DNA of 64,000 nucleotides, taken from the NCBI RefSeq assembly GCF_958450345.1, contig NC_088780.1, positions 62,519,533-62,583,532 on the forward strand, in the 5' to 3' direction. The notes beneath the pieces are model-generated. The model made no database searches, was not told where the DNA came from, and saw only the letters and a program-made list of their open reading frames with translations. A program made the translations under genes and the position numbers. Within the stretch, counting starts at the first letter, position 1. Each line of letters opens with the position of its first letter. Positions 22,033 to 32,700 of the stretch are shown here, in pieces. This DNA is from Calliphora vicina. Its lineage: Eukaryota > Arthropoda > Insecta > Diptera > Calliphoridae.

Positions 22033-22040
22033 ATGTGCAA

Positions 22041-22724
22041 TCCTACGTAATGCTCTTAAATACGTTAATGTCAGCATATCGGTCATACAACTCACGGTTC
22101 AATCGACGTATGTATATTTGGCAGCATGATCCTTGTCTTTATTTCGAAGCACAGCCAATGAAGATAATTTTGTCCGCTTATACTTGTAGCTGCCAGCCTA
22201 TTTCTTTTTTCGTCCAGATTGTAAAGACCAACCGATCTGATCTGAGCTGACTGAAATACATACATTAAATTCGATTTTTAAAGTTTTGGAAATCCCCTTA
22301 TTTAAAAAATGTGTTAGGTTAGGTTACGTGGGTTGCTCGCAATTTAGTGAGTTCACTCGGAGGCCTTGTGGCCCATTGTGATACCCTTAGAAATACTATT
22401 CCTTATGCTGAAAATTCGTACATAAAATGAAAAATGTGTTTGTATCCTCCAAATTAATTTCTTTTTGTATTTAATTTTATTTCAATGTATATTTTCTCAT
22501 GATCTCGTTTTGTAATGATTTTTAATCAATAATTTTTGTTTTGTATTTTAATAATGAAAATAATAATAAAAGAATTTCACAATCGCTAACGTGAACAATT
22601 TCACTAACATGAACTGCCTTGGTTTTAATTAGTTCACGTTGCCGCGAGTGCAGTGTACATTCTTACCACTTAGGTTTTTGACAACTGATTTAGATCTTTG
22701 ACAGGAGAGTTTCCGATCTACATA
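22041..22724. other. gene-free stretch with a GTTAGGTTAGGTT repeat fragment
   Basis: At 22313-22400, GTTAGGTTAGGTTACGTGGG is followed by GAGTTCACTCGGAGGCC and GGCCCATTGTGATACCC. This resembles a dispersed repeat that I recall as common in fly genomes. The remainder is plain intron. The ORF at 22035-22250 is not supported. Confidence 0.5.
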
Positions 22725-22979
22725 CATACACACAGTTACTAAAGTATAAGTACGATTGACTTTTTGGGACTTTTTTTAAAAAATCTATATATTTAAAAAT
22801 ACAAGGCTTGACTTATTCATTCACTCACTCACTCACTCACTCCCTCATGACTGATGAGTCAGTGAATGAGTGAGTGAGTGAATGACTTCGTTAGGCCTTG
22901 TATTTTTAAATATATAGATTTTTTATAAAAAGTCAAAAAAAGTCGATCATATACGTATACTTTAGTAACTGTGTGTATG
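22725..22979. repeat. 255-bp near-perfect palindrome
   Basis: Left arm words CACAGTTACTAAAGTATA, AAAATCTATATATTTAAA and AATACAAGGC recur inverted at the right (GCCTTGTATT, TTTAAATATATAGATTTT, TATACTTTAGTAACTGTG). The centre is TCAC/GTGA microsatellite with GACTGATGAGTC. It lies 166 bp upstream of exon 2. The target duplication is not clear, so it may be a MITE or an inverted duplication. Confidence 0.8.
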
Positions 22980-23144
22980 TGTATTTATCTATGTACCTAA
23001 CTCTAAACAAACATGTTTCGTTTAAAAAGTACATAACTCAACAATGCGAATGCAGCATTTTTATTTTTATAATTTAATTACTTACATTTTATATGCAATT
23101 TCAAAATATAGATTATGTATATGAAATAAGTATTTTCATTATAG

Positions 23145-23499
23145 GGTTCATATGGTCTTGTTAAATTGGCTTACTCCGAGGAAGATTCAACTCACTATGC
23201 AATGAAAATACTTTCAAAACGTCGTTTACTTCGTCAAGCTGGTCTTATGAAACGAGGTCCAAAAAAAAGTACATCGCCATTAGATCGAGTTTATCGTGAA
23301 ATTGCCGTCTTAAAGAAACTAGATCATCCGAATGTAGTTAAACTTGTTGAAGTGCTTGATGACCCCGTGGAGGATTCTCTTTACATGGTTTTTGAATTGG
23401 TTAAACAAGGCGAGGTATTGAGTGTTCCCACCAAAAATCCACTAAGTGAAGAAAGAGCTTGGAGTGTATTTCGTGATACCTTATTGGGTTTAGAGTATC
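23145..23499 (+). CDS. CaMKK: CaMKK second coding exon (residues 530-647)
   Basis: It follows TTTTCATTATAG and ends before GTAAGT at 23500; 355 nt, so the last codon is split after its first base (phase 1). It completes the glycine loop (GSYGLV), then carries the ATP-binding lysine K550 in YAMKILSK and the helix-C glutamate E581 in VYREIAVL. Between them is a basic insert (RQAGLMKRGPKKSTSP) at the place of the Arg-Pro insert that distinguishes CaMKKs. KKLDHPNVVKLVEVLDDP and LYMVFELV match CaMKK almost exactly. The reading frame joins both neighbouring exons without a gap. Confidence 0.95.
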
Positions 23500-24214
23500 G
23501 TAAGTATTTTCTTTCACCTTTATTTTCAAAACATGCTTATTATATATGTACATTAGTCTTATTTTATCCTTTAGTAGCTAAAACTAAATTATGCACAATT
23601 TGAGGTCAATCGGATAGCGAGAACCAGTGCCGGAAGTGGAATGAAAGTTGTAAAATTGGGTAAATAATGATACTTTTTTAAATTCTTAAAAAGTTAGCTA
23701 TAAAACATTTAAATTAAATCTTAAATATCTTTCTAACTAGGTATAAAACATTAAAATCAAATTTAAAAAAATAACCGAGTTATTAACATTTTCCCACACA
23801 AACTGTATTGCATTGTTGTTTTTTACATGTAAAAGTGTGTAAACAACTATTTTCTACACAGAAATGCAGGTATATATGTATAATATACGTAAACTAAAAG
23901 TGTTTGCTTAATATATAATATAGTATGCTAAAATGTGTATAACTTGGATATTTTTTATTCGACATTCATGTTTTATACTTTGTTAGAAAAATAAGATTTA
24001 TTTCAATTGTTAAACAATCAACATTTCTACAGACTTTCAATCGATTTTCGGCAAGGGTTTTCCTTATCCGACTGTCATGAAATTCTGCATAATAATGGCA
24101 TTATCTTTTGTGGCCTTTTACACTTTATTTTGCCTTTTACACTTGCTTGTATTTTTTTTTTCAAATAAAAACCTAAAATACCTACATGCAGTAGCAACCA
24201 AAAAACACAAGTTC
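23500..24214. other. gene-free start of intron 2
   Basis: AT-rich intron DNA. The ORF that runs on from exon 2 to 23603 is read-through past the donor site. I recognise no repeat ends. Confidence 0.4.
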
Positions 24215-25050
24215 TAGTAAAAAAATTAATAAAAACTCGGTGTCAATCAATTACTACTACTACCACATTCACATTTTAGTAACAGTAGTTGTAGTAGTAG
24301 CAATAAATGACAAATCAAAAAGTAGCATAGTAATTTGTTTTGTATTGCTACCCTAAAAGAAAAAATTTTTTAAAGTAGCAGAGTCATTTTTTTCTATTAC
24401 TTCTTCTACTTTTAAAATTTAGTAGTAATATAAGTAGCAGTTGACGTAGTAGAAGAAGTAGCAGTTAAGTATTAGTAGATGTAGCAGTTAACCCATTTCG
24501 CTCCGCTGTTCGATTTTTCGAACAGTAAAAATAACATTTTTCAAAAAAAATTTTATATGTCAAAAAGGTGGAATTTCTGAAAAATTTTGGTATGAATGTT
24601 AAGTCTCATCTTTTAGCTAATAAAAAAACTATATCCCGACGTGACCATCCCTCTCCCCCTCGTTGCTAGGGGCAAATTTCTACAAATACATTAAATTAAA
24701 AACAGTGTCTAAAAATACACATTTTTTTAAATTAATTTTTAAAAATAGTAAAAAAAAATAAAACTAAAATAATAAACATGAGGAATTATTGCCAACATAT
24801 GTAACTGTTTCATAAAACATAAAAACCATGATTTACATGCAAATGAGGAACATCACATATGTGGAAACTTAAATTTTGAACTGGCTTTTCTGGGAAAACG
24901 AAAAATCGGAAAATTTTTTAGACCAGATATTTGCAATCACGGGGTCATAATTACCCTAAAAAAGTAATTTTTTTTTTAAAAATAAATAAAAATTTTATCT
25001 CGGAGCGAAATGGTTTAAGTAGCAGTTGAAGTAGCAATAAAAGCAGCAGA
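24215..25050. repeat. AGTAGCAGTTGA-type degenerate tandem array
   Basis: Irregular repeats of GTAGTAGTAGCA, AAGTAGCAGTTG and GAAGTAGCAG occur at 24270-24490 and resume at 25015-25050 after the piggyBac-like insertion. The same array appears inverted at 29060-29410 (CAACTGCTACTTC), on the far side of the Transib-like palindrome. Confidence 0.65.
24492..25014. mobile_element. piggyBac-like MITE, TTAA target
   Basis: CCCATTTCGCTCCG and CGGAGCGAAATGGT are inverted ends with a mismatch only at the outermost base. TTAA lies on both sides (24488-24491, 25015-25018). TTAA duplication and a CCC start are diagnostic of piggyBac. The 523-bp interior is non-coding and split the surrounding AGTAGC array. 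Confidence 0.82.
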
Positions 25051-26811
25051 TTTTAGACCTATGGTTTCTTGATGAAACTTTCTTAGAATTTTCCGTAGAT
25101 TGCGTTTCTGCTATACGATTTTTAACTTTTGGATCGTCAATACAAATCGACCCAGCCTAATGCACATAGTTACCATCGTTTTACTCACATATTGTTTCAA
25201 AGCGTTGCCGTAATATTTATTTGAAATAAATCGAATTCTAAGAAAACAGATTTACTACTTTTTCCACAAAATGTTACCCCTAAAGAGAAAACTAAAAAAT
25301 ACCCACAAAAATTAATTCTATCATTTAATAATTTACATTGTTAAAACAGTTAAATGTACGAAAATTCATTTATAATTATGTAGAACATAAATATTTCCCA
25401 TGCAAATTATATGGCAACGCACAGTGGTTTAGAAACTTTTTTTTTGGAAATAATTCGGTATCTCGGGAACTATTGGAGATATTATTACAAAATTTCACAT
25501 GGTTAGAGCTGAGGTGTTTTTGAGTTGAATTACATTTGTTCAGCTTCCTAGGGGTAATACGGGCCAGTTTGTACCCACTCAAAGTTGGTCACCTCGGGTC
25601 TCAAAATTTTTAAAAAAATCCCCAAAAATATGATCCGAATGAGCTGAAATTTAAAATATAAATAGTCCTTGAGAAGATCTACAAAAAATACGCTTACATG
25701 TGTAGGTTATCTCCTTCAGTTGAAGAGATATTTAGGTTTATTTATTTTTTTTTTAATTTTGCTCGATTTATTATTTTTTTTTGGATATGGCTGCCCTACG
25801 GAGGGTCGAATTTTTTTTCAAAATATCAGCTATATTGGCAATAAAATTCTAAATAAAATAAAATAAACGTGGTAACAGTTATCTCGCCCGTGTAAAAAGT
25901 TACACGCATCCAAAGTTGGAACATGTAAAATGGGCCTAATTTTTTACGATTTTTCCTAAAAAAGTCCCTATATTTTTTCTTTTGTAGAAACAAATTTTCT
26001 TTGGGACTATATACAATTTTTATATGTTCCGGAAAGAAAACTTAATGCAAAAGCATGTAAAGTAAAATTGGGCTCACTTAAGCGGACACAGTATCCCCCA
26101 GACCTATCCAAACTTGGACAATTTAAAAAAAAATATTTAGGTTTCAGTAAAAAATTCTAAAAAGGCAAAGCACCGATCCTCGAAAAAATACAAATTTGTC
26201 AAAGCGGGCAAGGTTTGTGGAACTTCTGAGGAGTAAATAAATTATATAAGTATTTGATACTGTTGAAAACATTATGACCTGAGGATTGATATTTTAGTAA
26301 AATTAAATAATTTTATAAAATTTTGGGACTTCATTTACCTTAAAAACTAAAAAAACTTTCATATGGTGATTTTCCACGAATAAAAATATAAAATTTGATT
26401 TAATGTAAAATTTTAACGGTTAAAGATATCATAACAAAATTGGGAACTAATTTAGATCCAGATGTACTTAAATTAATGACATTATAATTTTTGACATTTT
26501 TTATTTTCAAATACCGAAATTCCTAAAACGGGGAAAATGTGTTCCAAAAACTGAGTTTTTTTAGAAAAGTGCCTACTGTGACGCTATTTACCGTGTGATA
26601 GTAAAACAACTTTCTAAGTATTTAAACAACATATAGGGTTATACAAATACGGAACTTTTTCGAGGATCGGTGCTTTGCCTTTTTAGAATTTTTTACTGAA
26701 ACCTAAATATTTTTTTTAAAATTGTCCAAGTTTGGATAGGTCTGAGCCCAATTTTACTTTACATGCTTTTGCATTAAGTTTTCTTTCCGGAACATATAAA
26801 AATTGTATATA

Positions 26812-28108
26812 AGGAGTGAGATCGAAAAATTCTTAACACACGTTTTTCATTACATTTTTTAACCCAAGTATTATTTGAATTTTTTTTTGATCAAGTTACC
26901 TTTGAAAAACATGTCAGTTATTATGTGTAATGTCAATTATATTAATTTTTTTGTTAATCTGATTAAAATGAGTGACCAGAAAAAAGTGCGTACTGAAATT
27001 ATTAAATATTTTCAACAAAACCCAACTTGGTCTTACAAAAAGTTGGCCAAGCATACAAAGGTCTGCCGTCAAACTGTTTCCAATGTTATTAAACAGTACC
27101 GGGAGAACTTGTCAGTTAATAGAAAACCTGGTTCAGGTAGAAGGAATGGTCCACATGATGTTTCTAAAGCCAAAAAAATAGAACGCATTTTCAAAAGAGC
27201 TCCCAACACATCCGGTAGGAAAGCAGCCCGGTTAGCTCAGTGCTCGGACTATTTGGTACGAAAAGTTAAAGCTAATGCAGGTTTAAAAACATACAAGGCT
27301 CAAAAAGTTCCTGACAGGAACGCTACTAAAAATTTAGAGGCCAAAAACAGAGCACGGAAATTGAAGTCAAGTTTTATAAAAAAATATTCTTGCTGCATAA
27401 TGGATGACGAAACGTATGTTCTGGCAGATTTTTCGCAACTTCCAGGTCAAAAATTTTATGTTGCTGATGCTCGAGGGAATGTTGAAGAAAAGTTTAGGAC
27501 CCAAAAGCAGACAAAATTTCCCAGAAAGTTCTTGGTATGGCAAGCAATATGCAGTTGCGGCAAAAGAAGCCACTCATTTGTTACAACGGGCTCTATAAAT
27601 ACCGAAATTTACATCAAGGAATGTTTACAAAAAAGGCTGCTTCCATTCATAAGACTTCATAATGTGTCCACTTATTTTTGGCCTGACTTGGCATCCTGTC
27701 ACTATGGCAAACAAGCCCTTGAGTGGTACAAGAACAATAATGTGGTATTTGTACCAAGAGAGGCAAATCCTCCAAACTGCCCGGAGCTAAGGCCAGTGGA
27801 GAGATATTGGGCTCTTGTTAAAAGAGAATTGAAGAGTACAAAAAAGGTGTCCAAAAGTGTGGTAGATTTTAAACGGAGATGGACTACATGTTCGAGCAAA
27901 GTGACAGAAAGCACTATAAAAACGTTAATGGAAGGGTTTCCGAAAAAGGTTCAAAATTTCATCACTAGTGATTAAAACTATAAAAATAATTTTTTTTGTA
28001 AATTGTAATAATAATTTCAATCAAATAAAAAAAAATTAAAGCTGTAAGTTTAGTGGTTTCTTTTTTATAAACATATATGTATGTTAAGAATTTTTCGATC
28101 TCACTCCT
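26812..28108 (+). mobile_element. complete Tc1/mariner element of the DD37E type
   Basis: The ends AGGAGTGAGATCGAAAAATT and AATTTTTCGATCTCACTCCT are perfect inverted repeats, and TA lies on both sides (26810-26811, 28109-28110). The 1,297-bp element encodes one uninterrupted transposase. The opposite arm of the host palindrome keeps the empty target (GGGACTATATACAATTTT near 26001-26018), so the insertion is precise and later than the palindrome. Confidence 0.95.
26968..27975 (+). CDS. Tc1/mariner transposase, DD37E, intact
   Basis: The 335-residue ORF starts at ATG 26968 (MSDQKK). An in-frame extension upstream to 26875 exists but lies in the usual untranslated part. The N-terminal third is a bipartite helix-turn-helix DNA-binding region (TWSYKKLAKHTKVCRQTVSN, about 20-39; then GRKAARLAQCSDYLVRKV, 83-100). 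The catalytic acids are D147 (MDDETYV), D240 (FWPDLASC) and E278 (LRPVERYW). The spacing between the last two is 37 residues, the arrangement of the ITmDD37E family described from mosquitoes. CPELRPVERYWALVKREL is the family's signature region. It cuts and pastes the element at TA. No stops or frameshifts, so it may be functional. Confidence 0.93.
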   Translation: MSDQKKVRTEIIKYFQQNPTWSYKKLAKHTKVCRQTVSNVIKQYRENLSVNRKPGSGRRNGPHDVSKAKKIERIFKRAPNTSGRKAARLAQCSDYLVRKVKANAGLKTYKAQKVPDRNATKNLEAKNRARKLKSSFIKKYSCCIMDDETYVLADFSQLPGQKFYVADARGNVEEKFRTQKQTKFPRKFLVWQAICSCGKRSHSFVTTGSINTEIYIKECLQKRLLPFIRLHNVSTYFWPDLASCHYGKQALEWYKNNNVVFVPREANPPNCPELRPVERYWALVKRELKSTKKVSKSVVDFKRRWTTCSSKVTESTIKTLMEGFPKKVQNFITSD

Positions 28109-28700
28109 TAGTCCCAAAGAAAATTTGTTTCTACAAAAGAAAAAATATAGGGACTTTTTTAGGAAAAATCGTAAAAAATTAGGCCCATTTTACATGTTCC
28201 AACTTTGGATGCGTGTAACTTTTTACACGGACGAGATAACTGTTGCCAAGTTTATTTTATTTTATTTAGAATTTTATTGCCAATATAGCTAATATTTTGA
28301 AAAAAAAATCGACCCTCCGTAGGGCCGCCATATCTAAAAAACAAAAAAAAATCGAGCAAAATTAAAAAAAAAAAAATAAACCTAAATATCTCTTCAACTG
28401 AAGGAGATAACCTACACATGTAAGAGTAGATCTTCTCAAGGACTATTTATATTTTAAATTTCAGTTCATTCGGATCATAAATGAATTTTTGGGGATTTTT
28501 TTAAAAATTTTGAGACCCGAGGTGACCAACTTTGAGGGGGCACAAACTGGCCCGTATTACCCCTAGGAAGCTGAACAAATGTAATTCAGCTCAAAAACAC
28601 CTCAGCTCTAACCATGTGAAATTTTGTAATAATATCTCCAATAGTTCCCGAGATACCGAATTATTTCCAAAAAAAAAAGTTTCTAAACCACTGTGCAACG

Positions 28701-29059
28701 TATGAAATAAGTTGTTTATGTATTTTATACAAACAAAAACCCGGTCATTCTGTTATCAACACGAACATCTGAAACGAATAAAAACGAATTATTATTTTAA
28801 ACCCATGGTAGGCGTTCATATTGTTCAGGTTACGATGATTTTCGTCAAACAACCCGAATGTGAACAAAAGAGCGTAATAGAGCATAAAAACACACACATT
28901 TCATTCAGTTGCTTGATGTTGTAGATATTTTATTTTTTACCCAAAAAAGCACACAAATTAAATGCCTCTTTTTGCCTACCAATGTTTTAAATACTTTCAA
29001 AACAACAACAATACACAGTGTTTATTTATTGTATTTTTGGTATTATAGCTGAAGATTTT
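28701..29059. other. gene-free intronic stretch
   Basis: The short ORF at 28712-28924 lacks any recognisable similarity. I see no repeat ends beyond the CAACG duplication that closes the Transib-like element. Confidence 0.35.
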
Positions 29060-29410
29060 CTTTTTTGACTTCTTCTATTGCTACCTCAACTGCTACTTCA
29101 ATTACTACTTAACTGCTACTTCTTTTACTACATCAACTGCTACTATAAACCTTACTGATACTTCTAAATAATATTAATCAAAACTCTATGTAGAGCAGTA
29201 GCAATGATTTGTATTTTAATGCTACTACTCCATTTAAAATTTTTGCTTTATTACTACTGCTCTGTTTAGAGTTTTATTTTTTGAAGGTAGCAGCAGTATT
29301 AGAAAAAACAAGAAAACGAAAATAGATAAATGCTACCGCTACTGAACATTTTTTGAAGCATTAGTTTTTGCAATAGTTAAAAAACTTTTGTTAAAGTAGC
29401 TTTTTAAACA
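29060..29410. repeat. inverted counterpart of the AGTAGC array
   Basis: Irregular repeats of CAACTGCTACTTC, ACTGCTACTTCTTTTACTAC and TACTACTGCTC occur here. They are the reverse complement of the array at 24215-25050. Confidence 0.6.
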
Positions 29411-29552
29411 CTGGTTTCACTTCCAATTTTATCAAATGGTTAGAAATGCAGCACTGTTTAAACAGCTGTTCTTGATATTCTTTTGAAAATAACTATGTTA
29501 AAAAAATTGTTCGTTTGTGTTAATGAAATAATTTTGTTATTTGTATAAATAC

Positions 29553-30672
29553 TAGGGTATTCGAATTATTCGATTTTTCTCTTGTTCGAATAAAACGAAT
29601 AATTCGAATAAGAGATTTTAACTTGTTCGAATAATTCGATCACTCGTTTAAAATTAATCGAATTATTCGAATAATTTAATTTTTTTTAAAAAAGTAAAGA
29701 ATGAAGTTTTGATGTAGGTTTTTTAATATTATATTGTTAAAGAAAAACAAAAAATAACGTTAAGGTTAATTCAAGTATTGATAATGTTAAAAAACATTCG
29801 AAAATAAAGTCCATCATTAAATTTTCAACAGAAATATTCTGATCAGATTTCCTCCAGAACAATCTACAAATGAATTGACTAGCAAACACTTTAGATTCCT
29901 TTTTGGAGCTATGTTTTAAACAATTTGAACTAGTTGGACATGATCCTGAATTCAAATATAATATAGAACTTTAAGAACTTTTTTATATCTTTCATTAATT
30001 CGGGGTTTAAATTGAGTAACTAATTCTTTAGTAAAATAATTATTCACTATTTCTAAATTATTTATGTATAACAAATTGTATTATACATCAAGCTCTATTA
30101 ACGTTGCCGAATCTTTGCTTAATAAAGTGGTCCTGGGGAATTACACAATAAAGGGAATCTGTCCAAAGTTTGATATCATTGTCAGTGAAAGTGGCTAATT
30201 TGAAGTCAGTATTTACAAATACGCAAAAAGTTTATTACCAAGATGTTCAACGATGTTCAAAGTCATGTATAAGACGAACTCCATGCTTTTCTTGCAACAA
30301 AACGTTAGTTTGCAATTTTTGTGTTTATCATTCGATTTATTGAGAATTTTTCAACACTTACGTACGCGGTTAATAACATCATTTATATACATATATTTTA
30401 AGATCATGGCCTTCATCTATATGAATGTAATCATTATAAATGTCATCCTCAATATCACTTTCGACGACTGTTTCAAAATCACATTCAACTCCACTTTAGT
30501 CTAAGTTAATATTTTAATTATTAATTTCGATTCTTCTAATATTTCGCCAGCTAAATAACAAATATTTTATTCCGTAACTTTTATTTTCATTGGTTCAAGT
30601 CCTAAGTTAAAAATGTTGAATGATTTGTTTTTAGAATTGTAATTTCTTGCAGTAATATTTATATATTTATAG
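29553..30672. mobile_element. hAT-like element, copy with the right end missing
   Basis: It begins TAGGGTATTCGAATTATTCG and is collinear with 44902-48263, minus that copy's nested insertion, up to TATATATTTATAG near 30672, where similarity ends. Repeated TTCGAATAATTCGA words form the subterminal array. I found no right terminus or 8-bp duplication. Weak minus-strand coding shadows (29737-29955) occur in both copies but I do not recognise a protein. Confidence 0.72.
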
Positions 30673-30784
30673 TGAAATAGTGATCGAAAGTCGAAATAAA
30701 AATTTTTTAATATTTTTTTTCCGAAATCAAAAACTTTTTTGACTTTTAAAAAAAAAAAATGAAATTATCTTAAAGGAATGGATC

Positions 30785-31868
30785 GGTACCGTGAAATAGC
30801 TCCCAAATGAAATAACTCCCAATGAAATAACTCCCTATGAAATAATTCCCATCAAAAATGAAATAATTCCAAAACTTGAAAAATGAAATAACTATCAAAG
30901 GGTAAAATGAAATTACTCCCAATAATCGGCGGTTTCGTAATTTTAAAAATATTACTCCCAAAAAAGCGAAATAACTCCCAATAGAAATGAAATAATTCCC
31001 AATCCGAAGCAATTTATTTATATAATCTTAGAAAGGGAACTTCAAAACTGAAATTATTCTTAGCTTACCAAACATTTTTTGCATTGTGGGCCTATGTTGT
31101 AGCGCAGAGTTTTACTCCTCTGGGATGTGTCAAAAACTGTCTTCACTCAGAAAATTTGTTTTGCAGAAAAAGGTTTTCTCCTCCGGGGTGTATCAAAATC
31201 TGGCTTCGCTCAGAAAAGATTTCTTTCATTGCAGAAAGGTTTTATGATATTTCAGAATGCTGATTTTCATTTCGCACCAGATTAAGAAATCGTTGCAAGC
31301 TATATAACATTCTTAGAAAAAAAAATATCAGTATATTTGAGAACCAGGTTTAAAGGACTATAACAGGAAAATGGATAGGCCCATAAATATAAGATATACA
31401 TTTAATAAAAGCCTATATCAATGTTTATCTATGTTTTGAAGTATGAATTTCTATATGGTAAAACCATTGAGAAAACAGTAAAATATTAAAAAAAATTAAC
31501 GAAAATATGATTCAAAATTTGTTGAACTTCTGGCGCTTCTGTCGAGAAAACGAAATGTCCAATTGAAAAACCCATTTGTATTGGAGGAGAGCAGATTGTC
31601 AGCTTCCGAAAAAACTTAGTTTTTCCAAATTCTGAGATACCGATTTTCATAATTTTGTCCACCTAGATTTTGATTTGGAACCACACGCAATACAGTGAAA
31701 AAACTCCTAATTTCCAAAATAAAATGAAATAAAACCCAACAAAAATTTCATTGGGAGTTATTGCATTATGAAATAACTCCCAACAAAAAATTATGAAATG
31801 AAATAAGTCCTAAGTTGTATGAAAAATTTGTTGGGTGTTATTTCATTTGGGAGTTATTTCACGGTACC
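30785..31868. mobile_element. element with GGTACCGTGAAATA ends and 9-bp TSD
   Basis: GGTACCGTGAAATAGCTCCC and its near complement GGGAGTTATTTCACGGTACC form the ends. GAATGGATC occurs at 30776-30784 and 31869-31877. Many copies of ATGAAATAACTCCCAA lie inward from both ends, in inverted orientation. Nine-bp duplications suggest Mutator-like elements (Merlin is an alternative). There is no ORF. The 1,084-bp unit inserted next to a copy of the 3085-3420 repeat. Confidence 0.8.
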
Positions 31869-31879
31869 GAATGGATCTA

Positions 31880-32310
31880 AATCTAAAAATTTTAAAAAAG
31901 GGCACATTTGAAAAAAAAGTTCGATTTTGCAAAAAAAAAAAATTAAAAAATTTTATGTTTTGAGTTACACAATATTTATTTTGATAGATATCCCACTCGC
32001 ATCCCACTAAAAATATTAAATTTTTTTATTTTTTTAAAAAAAAAAATTTTCAAAAGATTGAAGAAAGAGCTAAACTATTTGGGACATATTATACTAAGAA
32101 CAATAGGTAATAAGTTACAAGGATAAGAAAAAACACCTGCTTGGTCAAAATGTAAAATTTTGACATCCTCTCATAGAGTTTTCGACCAATCTTGTTGAAA
32201 AAATGTGTCTGAGTTACTATCCAATAGAACTAACCTTGGAGCAAATTCCATCCCGATCGGAAGATATCGATTTCAAAAGTTTGTTCACTTGACATGAAAA
32301 TAGTTTTATA
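31880..32310 (-). repeat. inverted copy of the 3085-3420 repeat
   Basis: TTGAAGAAAGAGCTAAACTA, TTTGGGACATATTATACTAA and GAACAATAGGTAATAAG are the complement of the copy at 3085-3420. It is diverged and non-coding. Confidence 0.6.
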
Positions 32311-32479
32311 AATAGCATGTTCAAGTAATTCGAACACCAATCCATCACAATATCAGCTAACTACGCATCATGGTAACGAAATAGATCCTTCAAAGTTTTG
32401 CGTATTATTATAAGAATAATGTTTCAGACAAAGATTGAATAATCTCGCAATTTTAGTTATATAGATACTCAAACACTTG

Positions 32480-32700
32480 TATAGAAGTGTTTTCGAGTTC
32501 AAGTTTTGAAGTTGGACCTCATGGGGCTACCAGGAGCGCGACCATGGGTCTTCAAAGTAGGACACCTCGGGTATGTTACATTTTTAAAACGATCCTATTT
32601 CTTACATGTACCGATTTCATATATAGAATCTCCACGTCGCACTATAGGTTAAACGGCTACCAAAACTGTTCTTAAGTCCAATTTTTCAAATGCAAATATT
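32480..32700 (-). repeat. inverted fragment of the 6640-7016 repeat
   Basis: GACCTCATGG, GACACCTCGGGTATGTTACAT and AACGATCCTATTTCTT are the complement of the copies at 6640-7016 and 36110-36494. It lacks the CCACTGTG end. Confidence 0.6.

Larger units (their letters stand above)
2915..23144 (+). other. CaMKK intron 1 (about 20.2 kb)
   Basis: It runs from GTAAGT at 2915 to TTTTCATTATAG ending at 23144, in phase 0. It is filled with nested transposable elements, listed separately. It interrupts the glycine-rich loop of the kinase: IGQ lies before it and GSYG after it. Confidence 0.9.
25420..28695. mobile_element. Transib-like palindromic element, TSD CAACG
   Basis: It begins CACAGTGGTTTAGAAAC and ends GTTTCTAAACCACTGTG, with CAACG at 25415-25419 and 28696-28700. 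The arms (about 25420-26200 and 26640-28695) are near-perfect reverse complements of each other around a ~430-bp loop. A 1.3-kb DD37E element sits in the right arm; the left arm shows the undisturbed site. Five-bp duplication with a CACAGTG terminus points to Transib, though no Transib transposase is encoded. Without the insertion it is about 1.98 kb. Confidence 0.85.

Noticed and set aside
23500..23603. ORF continuing past CaMKK exon 2
   Set aside because: It reads through a good GTAAGT donor; the joined frame with exon 3 restores a perfect kinase sequence.
26875..26967. Upstream in-frame extension of the DD37E transposase
   Set aside because: It encodes a hydrophobic, family-atypical leader. 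The MSDQ start at 26968 gives the usual length and the DNA-binding domain begins soon after it.
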